Assembly: GCF_013181195.1 (NCBI RefSeq)
Contig: NZ_SMZP01000005.1
Coordinates: 124,001 to 188,000, forward strand
DNA: 64,000 nt
DNA from: Caulobacter sp. RHG1
Lineage (GTDB): Bacteria; Pseudomonadota; Alphaproteobacteria; Caulobacterales; Caulobacteraceae
Reading direction: 5' to 3'
A program made the translations under genes and the position numbers. This document shows positions 1 through 9,351 of the stretch, one piece after another. The number at the start of each line of letters is the position of its first letter. Position 1 is the first letter of the stretch. The notes beneath the pieces are model-generated. The model was not told where the DNA came from, did no database searches, and saw nothing but the letters and a program-made list of their open reading frames with translations.

Positions 1-114
1 CTGCTCCAGACGCTGGGCGAGCGGCGCATCGGCTCCAGGCGCATCGACTTGCGCGGCGACGGGCCCCGCCGCCAAGACGCAGATCAGGACAAGGAAGGTG
101 AGAAGGCGCCGCAA
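1..114 (-). CDS. Partial secreted protein (N-terminal end only)
   Basis: Only the first 38 codons lie in the window; the gene runs off the left edge. Reading leftward, a TTG at 114 follows the Shine-Dalgarno-like AGGAAA with about 6 bases spacing, and an in-frame TGA lies a few codons upstream, so TTG is the most plausible start. The translation opens LRRLLTFLVLICVLAAG and reaches PVAAQ, a classical signal peptide with a likely cut after VAA. The mature protein is therefore exported; its function cannot be told from this fragment. Confidence 0.55.
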   Translation of the reverse strand, partial: MRRLLTFLVLICVLAAGPVAAQVDAPGADAPLAQRLEQ

Positions 115-226
115 GTCCGCTTTCCTGAGGTTCGCGGCCAGCCTTCAGGGCAACAGATGTAAGACCAGTTAAGCTTACCAGGGGTCAAGCGACTGATGTT
201 CGCAGATCAACAGCTGCTTTTCAGGT

Positions 227-991
227 CTAGATCGTGGCGCCGCCGTCGACCACCAGCGCTTGACCGGTCATGAAGCTGCCGGCCTTCGACGCCAGATAGA
301 CCGCCGCCCCGGCCAGCTCGTCGGGCTCGCCGATCCGGCGCAGCGGCACGCCCTTGGTCGAGCGCTCCAGGGTCTCGGGATTGTCCCAGAGCGCCTTGGC
401 GAAGTCGGTCTTGATCAGGCCCGGCGCGATGCAGTTGACCCGCACGTTGTCGGGACCGAACTCGTGGGCCAAGTTGCGGGCCAGCTGGAAGTCGGCCGCC
501 TTGGAGATGTTGTAAGCCCCGATGATGGCGTTGCCGCGCAGGCCGCCGATCGAGCTGACGATGATGATCGCCCCGTCCTTCCGCTCGCGCATTTCCGGCG
601 CGACCATGCCGATCAGCCAGTGATTGCTGATGATGTTGTTGTCCAGGATCTTGCGGAACTGGTCGTCGGCGATGCCCGACAGTGGGCCGTAATAGGGATT
701 GCTGGCAGCGTTGCAGACGCAGATGTCGACCTTGCCAAAGGCCTTTCGGGTCTCGTCGACCAGGTTTTGCAGGTCTTCCTTGGAGGCGATGTTGGCCGGA
801 ACCGCGATGGCCGTCCCCGCGCCGTGCTTGTCGTTGAGCGCCGCCGCCACCTCGTCGCAGGGCCCGGCCTTGCGTGAGGAGATCACCACCTTGGCGCCGT
901 GCTCGGCCATCCGCTCGGCGATCGCCTTGCCGATCCCGCGCGAGGATCCGGTGATGATCGCCACCTTGCCGGACAGGTCGAAGAGGCTCAT
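227..991 (-). CDS. SDR family NAD(P)-dependent oxidoreductase
   Basis: Classical short-chain dehydrogenase/reductase of about 254 residues. The Rossmann cofactor motif TGSSRGIG is near the N-terminus, the NNIISN-type region and IIIVSSIGG (catalytic Ser) follow, YNISK supplies the YxxxK catalytic pair, and MTGQALVVDGG is the usual C-terminal signature. It should reduce or oxidise a carbonyl/hydroxyl substrate in the cytosol; the substrate is not evident. A reading frame exists six codons further upstream, but the ATG at 991 follows GGAG at good spacing and yields the family-typical MSLFDLSGKVAIITG start, so I prefer it. It is transcribed away from the SRPBCC gene at 1143, with a shared upstream region of about 150 bases. 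Confidence 0.9.
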   Translation of the reverse strand: MSLFDLSGKVAIITGSSRGIGKAIAERMAEHGAKVVISSRKAGPCDEVAAALNDKHGAGTAIAVPANIASKEDLQNLVDETRKAFGKVDICVCNAASNPYYGPLSGIADDQFRKILDNNIISNHWLIGMVAPEMRERKDGAIIIVSSIGGLRGNAIIGAYNISKAADFQLARNLAHEFGPDNVRVNCIAPGLIKTDFAKALWDNPETLERSTKGVPLRRIGEPDELAGAAVYLASKAGSFMTGQALVVDGGATI

Positions 992-1142
992 GGCGGGCTC
1001 CCTAAACATTTGTTTGAATTGCCGTCACACTGAAGCCGCTGGCGAGCGGGGTCAAGCATGGGAAAAATTTCGCGGAGAAATGTCGGGACGGTTGTTTCCG
1101 TCGCGTCCTTGCGGCGAGAGTTCAGACAAAGGAGACGCCCCG

Positions 1143-1619
1143 ATGCTCAACGCCGACTTCCCCGCCGACCGCGAACTGGTCCTGGAACGCCTCATCGATG
1201 TGCCGGCCGAGAAGCTGTTCAAGCTGTGGACCATGCCCGAGCGCATGGGCGAGTGGTTCTGCCCCAAGCCCTGGCGCGTGACCGAGGCCCGCATGGACGT
1301 GCGCGCCGGCGGCGACAGCTACATCGTCATGGAAGGCCCCGAGGGCGAGGTCATGCCCAACCCCGGCGTCTATCTGGAAGTGATCCCGAACCAGAAGCTG
1401 GTCTTCACCGACGCCTTCACCAAGGCCTGGGAGCCGTCGGCAAAGCCGTTCATGGTCGGCATCATCACCTTCGAAGACTTGGGCGACGGCAAGACCCGCT
1501 ACCGCGCCGTGGCCCGCCACTGGACCGTCGAGGACCGCCAGGCCCACGAGGCCATGGGCTTCCACGAAGGCTGGGGGATTGTCGCGGACCAGATGGCCGA
1601 GGTGGCGGCGATGTTGTAG
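1143..1619 (+). CDS. SRPBCC / AHSA1-type START-like domain protein
   Basis: A 158-residue protein beginning MLNADFPADRELVLERLIDVPAEKLFKLW, the usual first strand and helix of the Activator of Hsp90 ATPase homologue 1-like branch of the SRPBCC fold. Conserved features are W-x-x-P-E-R-M-x-x-W, the central GGDSYIVMEGPEG strand and the C-terminal EGWGIVADQMAEV helix. Members form a hydrophobic ligand cavity, but bacterial ones are mostly of unknown role. The ATG follows a clear AAAGGAGA ribosome site. A palindromic repeat begins at its stop codon. Confidence 0.85.
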   Translation: MLNADFPADRELVLERLIDVPAEKLFKLWTMPERMGEWFCPKPWRVTEARMDVRAGGDSYIVMEGPEGEVMPNPGVYLEVIPNQKLVFTDAFTKAWEPSAKPFMVGIITFEDLGDGKTRYRAVARHWTVEDRQAHEAMGFHEGWGIVADQMAEVAAML

Positions 1620-1738
1620 AGCGCCCCCTCCGGCCCTCCGGGCCACCTCCCCCGCGAAGCGGGGGAGGAGAAACACCCTCCTCACCCGTGCAACGGGGGA
1701 GGTGGCGCGATGCGAAGCATCGTGACGGAGGGGGCGCT
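1620..1738. repeat. 119-bp palindromic intergenic repeat, copy 1 (family A)
   Basis: Ends are inverted: AGCGCCCCCTCC at the left against GGAGGGGGCGCT at the right, with inner CCACCTCCCCC against GGGGGAGGTGG and further small hairpins (CCCCCGCGAAGCGGGGG). A second copy with the same ends and similar interior lies at 49900-50018. It fills the whole gap between two genes whose 3' ends face it and could fold into a long stem at RNA level. Confidence 0.85.
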
Positions 1739-1747
1739 AGCCGGCCC

Positions 1748-2503
1748 TCACGCGCACTTGCTTCCCCCGCTCATGTCCAGGTGGAAGTGATCCCTGTGCT
1801 CGGCGTTGTAGTCGGGCCCAAGCGTCGTCAGGAAAACCCGGCAGGCCCCGTCCCGCACCCGGCGCAGGAACTGCCCGCGCGGGCCGGGGTCGGTCCAGTC
1901 GCTGGCGACGCTGATCGTCTGGCCGTCGGCCAGCTTGAAGCCGGCGATGTCGATGGCGTCGGCGCTGGCGTGCTCGCTGACCGGCCCGTCCGGCTGGCCG
2001 TACATGCGCCGACAGGCATAGCTGCCATAGTGCTGAAGGGAGGCGACATGCTGGCCCAGCAGTTCGTCGGCGGCCGGCTGCACGACCTGGCGCTCCCAGA
2101 TCACCAGGGCCAGAGCTTCCTTGCAGACCATCGGCGCATCGACCGGCTCCAGCCGCGCCAGACCCGCCTCCAGCCGCACGGCGTCGCGCAACTGGCAGAA
2201 CGCGCCCTCGGTGCGCTCGGGCACATCCACATAGGCCACGCCCGCCCGGCTCATGATGCCACGGCAGACCTTGGGATCCGCCCCTGCGCGCGCCGCCTTG
2301 ACCCGGGTGGCCAGGCCCACCGGATCGACGACGCTGAGCGGCTTCCACGGCAGGTGCTGGTCGGCGATCTTCCGCCCGGCGATGAAGGCCATCAGGAGCA
2401 CGATCAGCCATAGGATCACCAGCGCCGCATAGCGGGCCAGACGACTTCTATGGCGCACCTCGTGGTCGACGTGCGGATGTCGCGGAACGCGATAGCCGGC
2501 CAT
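1748..2503 (-). CDS. Extensin-like C-terminal domain protein, membrane-anchored (paralogue 1)
   Basis: A 251-residue protein with a basic N-terminus, one transmembrane segment at about residues 26-45 (AALVILWLIVLLMAFIAG) and a periplasmic domain of the bacterial extensin-like family (PF06904 type). Diagnostic stretches are SEHASADAIDIAGF and AEHRDHFHLD, whose His/Asp spacing resembles zinc-binding residues of M15/VanY-type peptidoglycan peptidases. Several conserved Cys (VCRG, FCQL, MVCKE, ACRR, ACRV, C near the end) suggest disulfides. Cell-wall function is an inference from the fold, not shown. The next gene upstream (2575-3300) is a diverged tandem copy. Confidence 0.8.
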   Translation of the reverse strand: MAGYRVPRHPHVDHEVRHRSRLARYAALVILWLIVLLMAFIAGRKIADQHLPWKPLSVVDPVGLATRVKAARAGADPKVCRGIMSRAGVAYVDVPERTEGAFCQLRDAVRLEAGLARLEPVDAPMVCKEALALVIWERQVVQPAADELLGQHVASLQHYGSYACRRMYGQPDGPVSEHASADAIDIAGFKLADGQTISVASDWTDPGPRGQFLRRVRDGACRVFLTTLGPDYNAEHRDHFHLDMSGGSKCA

Positions 2504-2574
2504 GCGGGAGAGAACGCCTTAATGAAGGTTAACGCCGCACCCAAGCACGACCATGACGACGGCTTCAACCGTGC

Positions 2575-3300
2575 TCAGCGGCAAAGGCTGTAGGGCGCCG
2601 GATTCAGATGCAGATGGTCCGCGTGGGCGGCGTTATAGTCGGGACCCAGCACCACGCCGAACACCCGACAGGCCCCGTCGCGCACCGTCCTCAGGAACCG
2701 CGCCTCGTCATCGTCGCCGCGGAAGTCCTTGAGCACCGTGATCCGACGCCCGTCGGCGAGGCGGAAGCCGGCGATGTCGAGCGCGTTAGCCTTGGCGTGC
2801 TCGCTGGGCCGGCCGCCCTTCGCGCCGCCAATGGTGCGGCAGGCATAGGTCCCCAGGTGTTCGACCCGGGTCACCGGCGAGGCCAGCATCCGACGCGCGG
2901 CCGGTTCGATCACCTGCCGCTCCCACAGGGCGTAGCCGAGAGCCACCGGACAGGTCATGACCGGCGCGGCCGGCGACAGGCGGCTCCTGGCCCGCACTGT
3001 GTCGCGGGTCGAGCAGAAGCCCGCCTCGCGAACCGGCTGGTCGACGGGGTCGACGCCACCCTCACGCAAGGCCGCGCGGCAAGCGGCCGGGTCGCCGCTG
3101 ATCCGGGCCAGCTTGCCGGCCGTGGCCAGGCCGATCGGCTGGTCCAGCGAGAACGGCTTCCACAGCAGGTCCTGAGGCGGCGCCAGGCGGTCGACCAGCA
3201 GGAAGACCAGCATCCCCGCCAGGGCCAGGTCCAGCAGGACCGACCAGAGGGCCGCCAAATGGGCGGCGAGGGCGCGGGTCGAGGGGTTCACCAGGGTCAC
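2575..3300 (-). CDS. Extensin-like C-terminal domain protein, membrane-anchored (paralogue 2)
   Basis: A 241-residue paralogue of the adjacent gene at 1748-2503, sharing the same plan: N-terminal membrane helix (LLDLALAGMLVFLLVD), then LLWKPFSLDQPIGLAT, ACRAALREGG, ALWERQVIEPAARR, SEHAKANALDIAGFRLADG, and AAHADHLHLNPAPYSLC. The two genes are separated by about 70 bases in the same direction and probably arose by tandem duplication. The annotated start is a GTG at 3300; a second in-frame GTG three codons later is also possible. The likely periplasmic role is cell-envelope related, by inference. Confidence 0.78.
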   Translation of the reverse strand: MTLVNPSTRALAAHLAALWSVLLDLALAGMLVFLLVDRLAPPQDLLWKPFSLDQPIGLATAGKLARISGDPAACRAALREGGVDPVDQPVREAGFCSTRDTVRARSRLSPAAPVMTCPVALGYALWERQVIEPAARRMLASPVTRVEHLGTYACRTIGGAKGGRPSEHAKANALDIAGFRLADGRRITVLKDFRGDDDEARFLRTVRDGACRVFGVVLGPDYNAAHADHLHLNPAPYSLCR

Positions 3301-3351
3301 CCGGTTTCAACGCCATTGACCCCGCATCGGTCCCGGTCCAGGGGATCGACC

Positions 3352-4740
3352 ATGACTTCCCCCGGTGACGCTCGCCTATTCGACAAGGCCCTGGCCCCTC
3401 GCTTCGCCCTGCTGTGCCTGGGCATCTGGCTGAACGCCGCCGACACCCTGGTAACAGCGACCATCATGCCCAGCGTCGCCCGCGACATCGGCGGCCACCA
3501 GTATTTCGGCTGGTCGGTCGCGGCCTATCTGACCGGCTCGATCGTCGCTGGGGCCTGCTCGGGCAAGCTGTCGATGGCGCTGGGCCTGCGCGCCGCGACG
3601 GCCCTTTCGGGAGCCATCTACGCCATCGGCTGCGCCATGGGTGCGCTGGCGCCGGAGTTCGTCACCTTCATCGTCGGTCGCCTGGTCCAGGGCCTGGGGG
3701 CTGGCGCCGTCGTCGCCCTCTGCTACGTCGCCATCACCGCCCTCTTCCCCGAGCGCCTGTGGCCGCGCGTCTATGGCGCCGTGGCCGGGGTCTGGGGCGC
3801 GGCGACGCTGCTAGGTCCGACGCTGGGCGGCGTGTTCGCCGCCGCCGGCTTCTGGCGCGGGACCTTCTGGCTGTTCGTGGTCCAGGCGATCATCTTCATC
3901 GGCGCAGTGATGGTCATGCTGCCGGCCGGCGGCGCCGACGCCGCTCGCAGCCGCATCCCCAGCCGCCAGCTGATCCTGCTGGTCCTGGGCGTCAGCCTGA
4001 TCGGCGCGGCGGGAATCGTCGCCTCCCCCGTCCTCGCCGCCGCCTTGGCCATAGCGGGGATCGCCGGCATGATCGCCATGCTGGCCGTCAATCGCCGCAC
4101 CGACGATCGCCTGCTGCCGGCCTCGGCCAGCGACCTGCGCACCGCCACGGGCCTGGGCCTGCTGACCGTCTTCGCCTGCGAGGCCGCCGTGATCGGCTTC
4201 ACCGTCTATGGCCCCGCCTTCATCCAGGCCCGCCATGCCGCCTCGCCGCTTCTGGCCGGCTACGTCACCGGGGCCATCGCCGCCGGCTGGACCCTGTGCG
4301 CCCTGCTGGTCGGTCACGTCTCGGCCCAGAAGGACGGCTCCCTGGTCCGCCTCGGCGCCGGGATCATCGTGCTGGGCGCGGCCGCCAGCGCCTGGACCGT
4401 GGCAAGGGCCGACATGACCTGGACCGCCGCCGCTTTCGCCCTGCTGGGCGCGGGTTTCGGCCTCAGCCACGCCTTCATCGCCCGCCGCACCATCGCCGGC
4501 GCCCCGGCCGCCGAGCAAGCCATGGCCTCATCGGCGGTCCCAACCTCGCAGCTGATCGGCGGCGCCGTCGGCGCGGCGGGCGCCGGGGCCATGGCCAATG
4601 TCCTGGGCTTCAGCGAGGGCATCGACACCGCCCTGGCCCCCACCCACGGCCTGCTGTTGTTCGGCGCGTTCCTGCCGCTAGCCGTGGTGGGCTTCGCGGC
4701 GGCGTGGCGGCTGGGGCGGCGCGAGATCGCCGCGCTCTAG
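3352..4740 (+). CDS. MFS transporter (DHA2-like drug/metabolite exporter)
   Basis: A 462-residue integral membrane protein with about 12-14 hydrophobic segments. The loop after TM1 reads ADTLVTATIMPSVARDIGG, the motif D1-like start of DHA2-type major facilitator exporters; GKLSMALGLRAA is the TM2-3 loop, GRLVQGLGAGAV the TM4 region and GVWGAATLLGPTLGG the antiporter motif C. Proton-driven export of a small molecule is likely; substrate unknown. ATG 3352 follows AGGGGATC. Its stop shares the palindrome CTAG with the stop of the convergent ecm gene. No adjacent regulator suggests a trigger. Confidence 0.85.
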   Translation: MTSPGDARLFDKALAPRFALLCLGIWLNAADTLVTATIMPSVARDIGGHQYFGWSVAAYLTGSIVAGACSGKLSMALGLRAATALSGAIYAIGCAMGALAPEFVTFIVGRLVQGLGAGAVVALCYVAITALFPERLWPRVYGAVAGVWGAATLLGPTLGGVFAAAGFWRGTFWLFVVQAIIFIGAVMVMLPAGGADAARSRIPSRQLILLVLGVSLIGAAGIVASPVLAAALAIAGIAGMIAMLAVNRRTDDRLLPASASDLRTATGLGLLTVFACEAAVIGFTVYGPAFIQARHAASPLLAGYVTGAIAAGWTLCALLVGHVSAQKDGSLVRLGAGIIVLGAAASAWTVARADMTWTAAAFALLGAGFGLSHAFIARRTIAGAPAAEQAMASSAVPTSQLIGGAVGAAGAGAMANVLGFSEGIDTALAPTHGLLLFGAFLPLAVVGFAAAWRLGRREIAAL

Positions 4741-6725
4741 GCCTGCTCCAGCGCCGTCGCCTCGACCAGCCGCACCACGTCGCCCATGATCTCGGTGATG
4801 CGGAAGTCCTTCGGCGTATAGATCCGCGCCACGCCCATCTGCTTCAGCACCAAGGCGTCGGCTTCGGGGATGATGCCGCCGGCGACGATGGGGATGTGGC
4901 CCAGGCCCTCGGCGCGCATGATGCGGACAACCTCCTGCACCAGGTCGAGGTGCGAGCCCGACAGGATCGACAGACCCACCACGTGGGCGCGGCTTTCCTT
5001 GGCGCGACGGACGATCTCCTCGGGCGTCGAGCGGATGCCGTCATAGACCACCTCCATGCCGCAGGCGCGAGCGCGGGTGGCGATCTGCTCGGCGCCGTTG
5101 GAATGGCCGTCCAGGCCCGGCTTGCCCACGAGGTAGGTCAAGGCGCGCCCCAGCATCTGCGAGACCCGCTCGACCTCGCGCTTCACCGCCTCGACGTCCT
5201 CGGCTTCGCCGCTGGAGACGACCACCGCCACGCCCGTCGGGCCGCGATATTCGCCGAACACTTCCCGCAGGGCGCCGGCCCACTCGCCGGTCGTGACCCC
5301 GGCCTTGGCGGCGGCGATCGAAGGCTCCATGACGTTGCGCCCGTCGCGAGCCGCGGCTTGCAGGTCGGCCAGGGCGGCCTCGGCGGCGACCGGGTCACGG
5401 GCCTCGCGCCAGGCCTTGATGCGGGCGACGACGTCGGCCTCGAGCCTGGGATCGACCGTCTCGATCGCACCCTCGCCCGCCGACAGCGGCGAGGCTTCGG
5501 TGTCGGTCCAGCGGTTGACCCCGACGACAGTCATCTCGCCGGTCTCGACCGAGCGGACCCGCTTGGCGTTGGACGCGACCAGTTGCGCCTTCATGTAGTC
5601 GATGGCGCTGGACGCCCCGCCCATCTCGTCGATGAGGGCCAACTGCTCCAGCGCGCCCTTCGACAGCTCGGCGACCTTGGCCTCGACCACATGAGAGCCG
5701 TCGAACAGGTCCTCGTACTCCAGGAGGTCGGTCTCGTAGGCCAGGACCTGCTGCAGCCGCAGAGACCACTGCTGGTCCCACGGCCGCGGCAGGCCCAGGG
5801 CCTCGTTCCAGGCCGGCAGTTGCAGGGCCCGGCAGCGGGCGTCCTTGCTGAGCGTGACCGCCAAGGCCTCGATCAGGATGCGGTAGACGTTGTTCTCGGG
5901 CTGCGGCTCGGTCAGCCCCAGCGAGTTGACCTGCACCCCGTAGCGGAAACGCCGCGCCTTCTTGTCCTGCACGCCGTAGCGCTCCAGCAGGATCTGGTCC
6001 CACAGCTTGGTGAAGCTGCGCATCTTGCACAGCTCGGTCACGAACCGCACGCCGGCGTTGACGAAGAAGCTGATCCGCGAGGCGACGATCTCGAAGTCCT
6101 CGTCGGGGACCTGGCCGCCGGCCTTGACGGTGTCCAGCACCGAGATGGCGGTGGCCAGGGCGAAGGCCAGCTCCTGCTCCGGCGTCGCCCCGGCCTCCTG
6201 CAGGTGGTAGCTGCAGACGTTCATCGGGTTCCACTTCGGAACCTCGCGATAGCACCAGGCGATCATGTCGCCGATCAGGCGCAGGCTCGGCTCCGGCGGG
6301 AAGATGTAGGTGCCGCGCGACAGGTATTCCTTGATCAGGTCGTTCTGGGTGGTGCCTTGCAGCAAGCGCCGGTCCGCCCCCTGCTCGTCGGCCAGCGCCA
6401 CGTACATCGCCAGCAGCCAGGCGGCCGGAGCGTTGATGGTCATGGAGGTGTTCATCTTCTCCAGCGGGATCTCGCTGAAGAGGGCGCGCATGTCGCCCAG
6501 ATGGCTGACCGGCACCCCGACCTTGCCGACCTCGCCGCGCGCCAGGATGTGGTCGGGGTCGTAGCCGGTCTGGGTGGGCAGATCGAAGGCCACCGACAGG
6601 CCGGTCTGCCCCTTGGCCAGGTTGGCGCGATAGAGGGCGTTGGATTTCTCCGCCGTCGAGTGACCGGCATAGGTGCGGAAGATCCACGGCGGATCGGGCG
6701 CGTGCTGGTACGGCGTCGACGACAT
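4737..6725 (-). CDS. ecm: Ethylmalonyl-CoA mutase (MeaA-like, B12-dependent)
   Basis: A 662-residue single-chain acyl-CoA mutase. The N-terminal TIM-barrel domain begins PWIFRTYAGHSTAEKSNALYR and contains GLSVAFDLPTQTGYDPDH, the CoA/substrate signature of the methylmalonyl-CoA mutase family. The C-terminal cobalamin domain has the base-off B12 motif in GLDGHSNGAEQI (DxHxxG) followed by GLSILSGSH and VAGGIIP. This layout fits ethylmalonyl-CoA mutase, which converts (2R)-ethylmalonyl-CoA to methylsuccinyl-CoA in the ethylmalonyl-CoA pathway of acetyl-CoA assimilation. The presence of ccr at 8079, the preceding pathway enzyme, supports Ecm over methylmalonyl- or isobutyryl-CoA mutase. Confidence 0.9.
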   Translation of the reverse strand: MSSTPYQHAPDPPWIFRTYAGHSTAEKSNALYRANLAKGQTGLSVAFDLPTQTGYDPDHILARGEVGKVGVPVSHLGDMRALFSEIPLEKMNTSMTINAPAAWLLAMYVALADEQGADRRLLQGTTQNDLIKEYLSRGTYIFPPEPSLRLIGDMIAWCYREVPKWNPMNVCSYHLQEAGATPEQELAFALATAISVLDTVKAGGQVPDEDFEIVASRISFFVNAGVRFVTELCKMRSFTKLWDQILLERYGVQDKKARRFRYGVQVNSLGLTEPQPENNVYRILIEALAVTLSKDARCRALQLPAWNEALGLPRPWDQQWSLRLQQVLAYETDLLEYEDLFDGSHVVEAKVAELSKGALEQLALIDEMGGASSAIDYMKAQLVASNAKRVRSVETGEMTVVGVNRWTDTEASPLSAGEGAIETVDPRLEADVVARIKAWREARDPVAAEAALADLQAAARDGRNVMEPSIAAAKAGVTTGEWAGALREVFGEYRGPTGVAVVVSSGEAEDVEAVKREVERVSQMLGRALTYLVGKPGLDGHSNGAEQIATRARACGMEVVYDGIRSTPEEIVRRAKESRAHVVGLSILSGSHLDLVQEVVRIMRAEGLGHIPIVAGGIIPEADALVLKQMGVARIYTPKDFRITEIMGDVVRLVEATALEQA

Positions 6726-6820
6726 GGCGGGCTCCCGGGGCGGCTCTATCGGCCTTGCTTACCGCCGATCATGAGCCGGGATTTGCTGCGACGCAATATG
6801 AGGCTCGCGGGTGCGAGACT

Positions 6821-7174
6821 TCAGCCTTTCAGCCAGACCTTCACCCACCAGCCGGCGGAATGGTCGTGGAGGGCCGAGGTCGTCCAGGCCAGCACATCAG
6901 GGTGGGTCACCCAGAAGCCGAGCGGCGGCGCGTGGCCGGTGTTCTCGAAGCTGAGGTCGGCCTCGCGATCTTCGGGCGCCCCGCTGTTGGGCATGACCCA
7001 CTGCTCTTCCGAAGGCACGCCGGCGTCGTCGCGAAAATGCAGGGCGGCCTCGATCAGCCCCGCCCTCGGCGTCGTCGTCACCTCGCGCGTGGCCGGATGA
7101 CGTTCGAGAAAGGCGACACCCAGGGCGTCCGTCAGGACGATGGGTTTGAACGATGAAGGCGGGGGTGTGGTCAT
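6821..7174 (-). CDS. Conserved hypothetical protein, 117 aa
   Basis: A cytosolic 117-residue protein without signal peptide or membrane segment. It is rich in Trp and His toward the C-terminus (LGFWVTHPDVLAW, LHDHSAGWWVKVW). I do not recognise a family. It sits between ecm and a crotonase-fold gene on the same strand, with about 20 bases to the latter's stop, so it may be co-transcribed with genes of acyl-CoA metabolism; that association is the only functional hint. Confidence 0.65.
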   Translation of the reverse strand: MTTPPPSSFKPIVLTDALGVAFLERHPATREVTTTPRAGLIEAALHFRDDAGVPSEEQWVMPNSGAPEDREADLSFENTGHAPPLGFWVTHPDVLAWTTSALHDHSAGWWVKVWLKG

Positions 7175-7194
7175 GGCGGGAAGCTAGGCGCCCT

Positions 7195-7926
<732 letters not shown>

Positions 7927-8078
7927 GGCTCACCGTGGCCCGCGTCACCGAGGCGGGCAAGCTTCCGCGACGCCATGTTGCGGCGCACAAGATTCCCCTT
8001 GCCAGTTTCAAACACTTGTCTCAGCCTCCCCATCAAGGACCCGGCGAAGACCGGGCGCGGCAGGAGACGGGCAGACCG

Positions 8079-9347
8079 ATGACCAGCACCAGCGCCACCG
8101 CCCCCAAGGACCTCTATGAGATCGGCGAGATCCCGCCGGCCTTCCACGTCCCCAAGACCATGTACGCCTGGAGCATCCGCAAGGAGCGCCACGGCAAGCC
8201 GTCGACGGCCATGCAGGTCGAGGTGGTTCCGACCTGGGAGATCGGCGAGGACGAGGTTCTGGTCCTCGTGATGGCTGCAGGGGTCAATTACAACGGCGTC
8301 TGGGCGGCCCTGGGCGAGCCGATCAGCCCGCTGGATGGCCACAAGCAGCCGTTCCACATCGCCGGCAGCGACGCCTCGGGCATCGTCTGGGCGGTCGGCA
8401 GCAAGGTGAAGCGCTGGAAGCTGGGCGACGAGGTCGTCATCCACTGCAATCAGGACGACGGCGACGACGAGGAGTGCAACGGCGGCGACCCGATGTACTC
8501 GTCCAGCCAGCGGATCTGGGGCTATGAGACCCCGGACGGCAGCTTCGCCCAGTTCTGCCGGGTGCAGTCGCGCCAGCTGCTGCCGCGCCCCCGGCACCTG
8601 ACCTGGGAAGAAGCCGCCTGCTACACCCTGACCCTGGCCACCGCCTACCGCATGTTGTTCGGCCACAAGCCGCATGAGCTGAAACCCGGCCAGAACGTAC
8701 TGGTCTGGGGCGCCTCAGGCGGTCTGGGGGTCTTCGCCGTACAGCTGGCCGCCGTCGCGGGGGCCAATGCGATCGGGGTTGTCAGCGACGACGACAAGCG
8801 CGAGTTCGTGCTGTCGATGGGCGCCAAGGCCGTGCTGAACCGCAAGGAATTCGACTGCTGGGGCCAGCTGCCCAAGGTCAACGGCCCTGAGTTCACCGAC
8901 TACATGAAGGAGAGCCGCAAGTTCGGCAAAGCCATCTGGCAGATCACCGGCAACCGCGATGTGGATTTGGTCTTCGAGCACCCTGGCGAGTCGACGTTCC
9001 CCGTGTCGGTGTTCGTGGTCAAGCGTGGCGGCATGGTGGCCATCTGCGCGGGCACCAGCGGCTTCAACCTGACCATGGACGCCCGCTTCCTGTGGATGCG
9101 CCAGAAGCGGGTCCAGGGGTCGCACTTCGCCAACCTGATGCAGGCCTCGGCGGCCAACCAGCTGGTGGTCGATCGCCGCGTCGATCCGTGCCTTTCGGAA
9201 GTCTTCCCGTGGAAGGACATTCCGGCCGCGCATGAGAAGATGCTGGCCAACCAGCACTTGCCCGGCAACATGGCCGTGCTGGTCTGCGCTCAGCGGCCCG
9301 GCCTGCGCACCTTCGAAGAGGTGCAAGAGCTGGGCGGGGCCGCTTGA
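8079..9347 (+). CDS. ccr: Crotonyl-CoA carboxylase/reductase
   Basis: A 422-residue medium-chain dehydrogenase/reductase matching the crotonyl-CoA carboxylase/reductase branch rather than ordinary quinone reductases. The N-terminal half carries AAGVNYNGVWAALGEP (Asn implicated in CO2 binding), IWGYETPDGSFAQF (aromatic-Glu pair) and the NADPH Rossmann region VLVWGASGGLGVFAVQLA; VQGSHFANLMQA supplies the conserved His. The enzyme reductively carboxylates crotonyl-CoA to (2S)-ethylmalonyl-CoA, the defining step of the ethylmalonyl-CoA pathway, whose epimerised product is the substrate of the ecm product encoded nearby. The AGGAG upstream of ATG 8079 is further away than usual. Confidence 0.93.
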   Translation: MTSTSATAPKDLYEIGEIPPAFHVPKTMYAWSIRKERHGKPSTAMQVEVVPTWEIGEDEVLVLVMAAGVNYNGVWAALGEPISPLDGHKQPFHIAGSDASGIVWAVGSKVKRWKLGDEVVIHCNQDDGDDEECNGGDPMYSSSQRIWGYETPDGSFAQFCRVQSRQLLPRPRHLTWEEAACYTLTLATAYRMLFGHKPHELKPGQNVLVWGASGGLGVFAVQLAAVAGANAIGVVSDDDKREFVLSMGAKAVLNRKEFDCWGQLPKVNGPEFTDYMKESRKFGKAIWQITGNRDVDLVFEHPGESTFPVSVFVVKRGGMVAICAGTSGFNLTMDARFLWMRQKRVQGSHFANLMQASAANQLVVDRRVDPCLSEVFPWKDIPAAHEKMLANQHLPGNMAVLVCAQRPGLRTFEEVQELGGAA

Positions 9348-9351
9348 GGCT

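Noticed and set aside
3414..7100. Very long open frame (over 1200 codons) on the plus strand through the MFS gene and antisense to ecm
   Set aside because: It is a codon-bias shadow typical of GC-rich DNA: Arg/Gly/Pro/Ala-rich with no domain, overlapping two well-supported genes.
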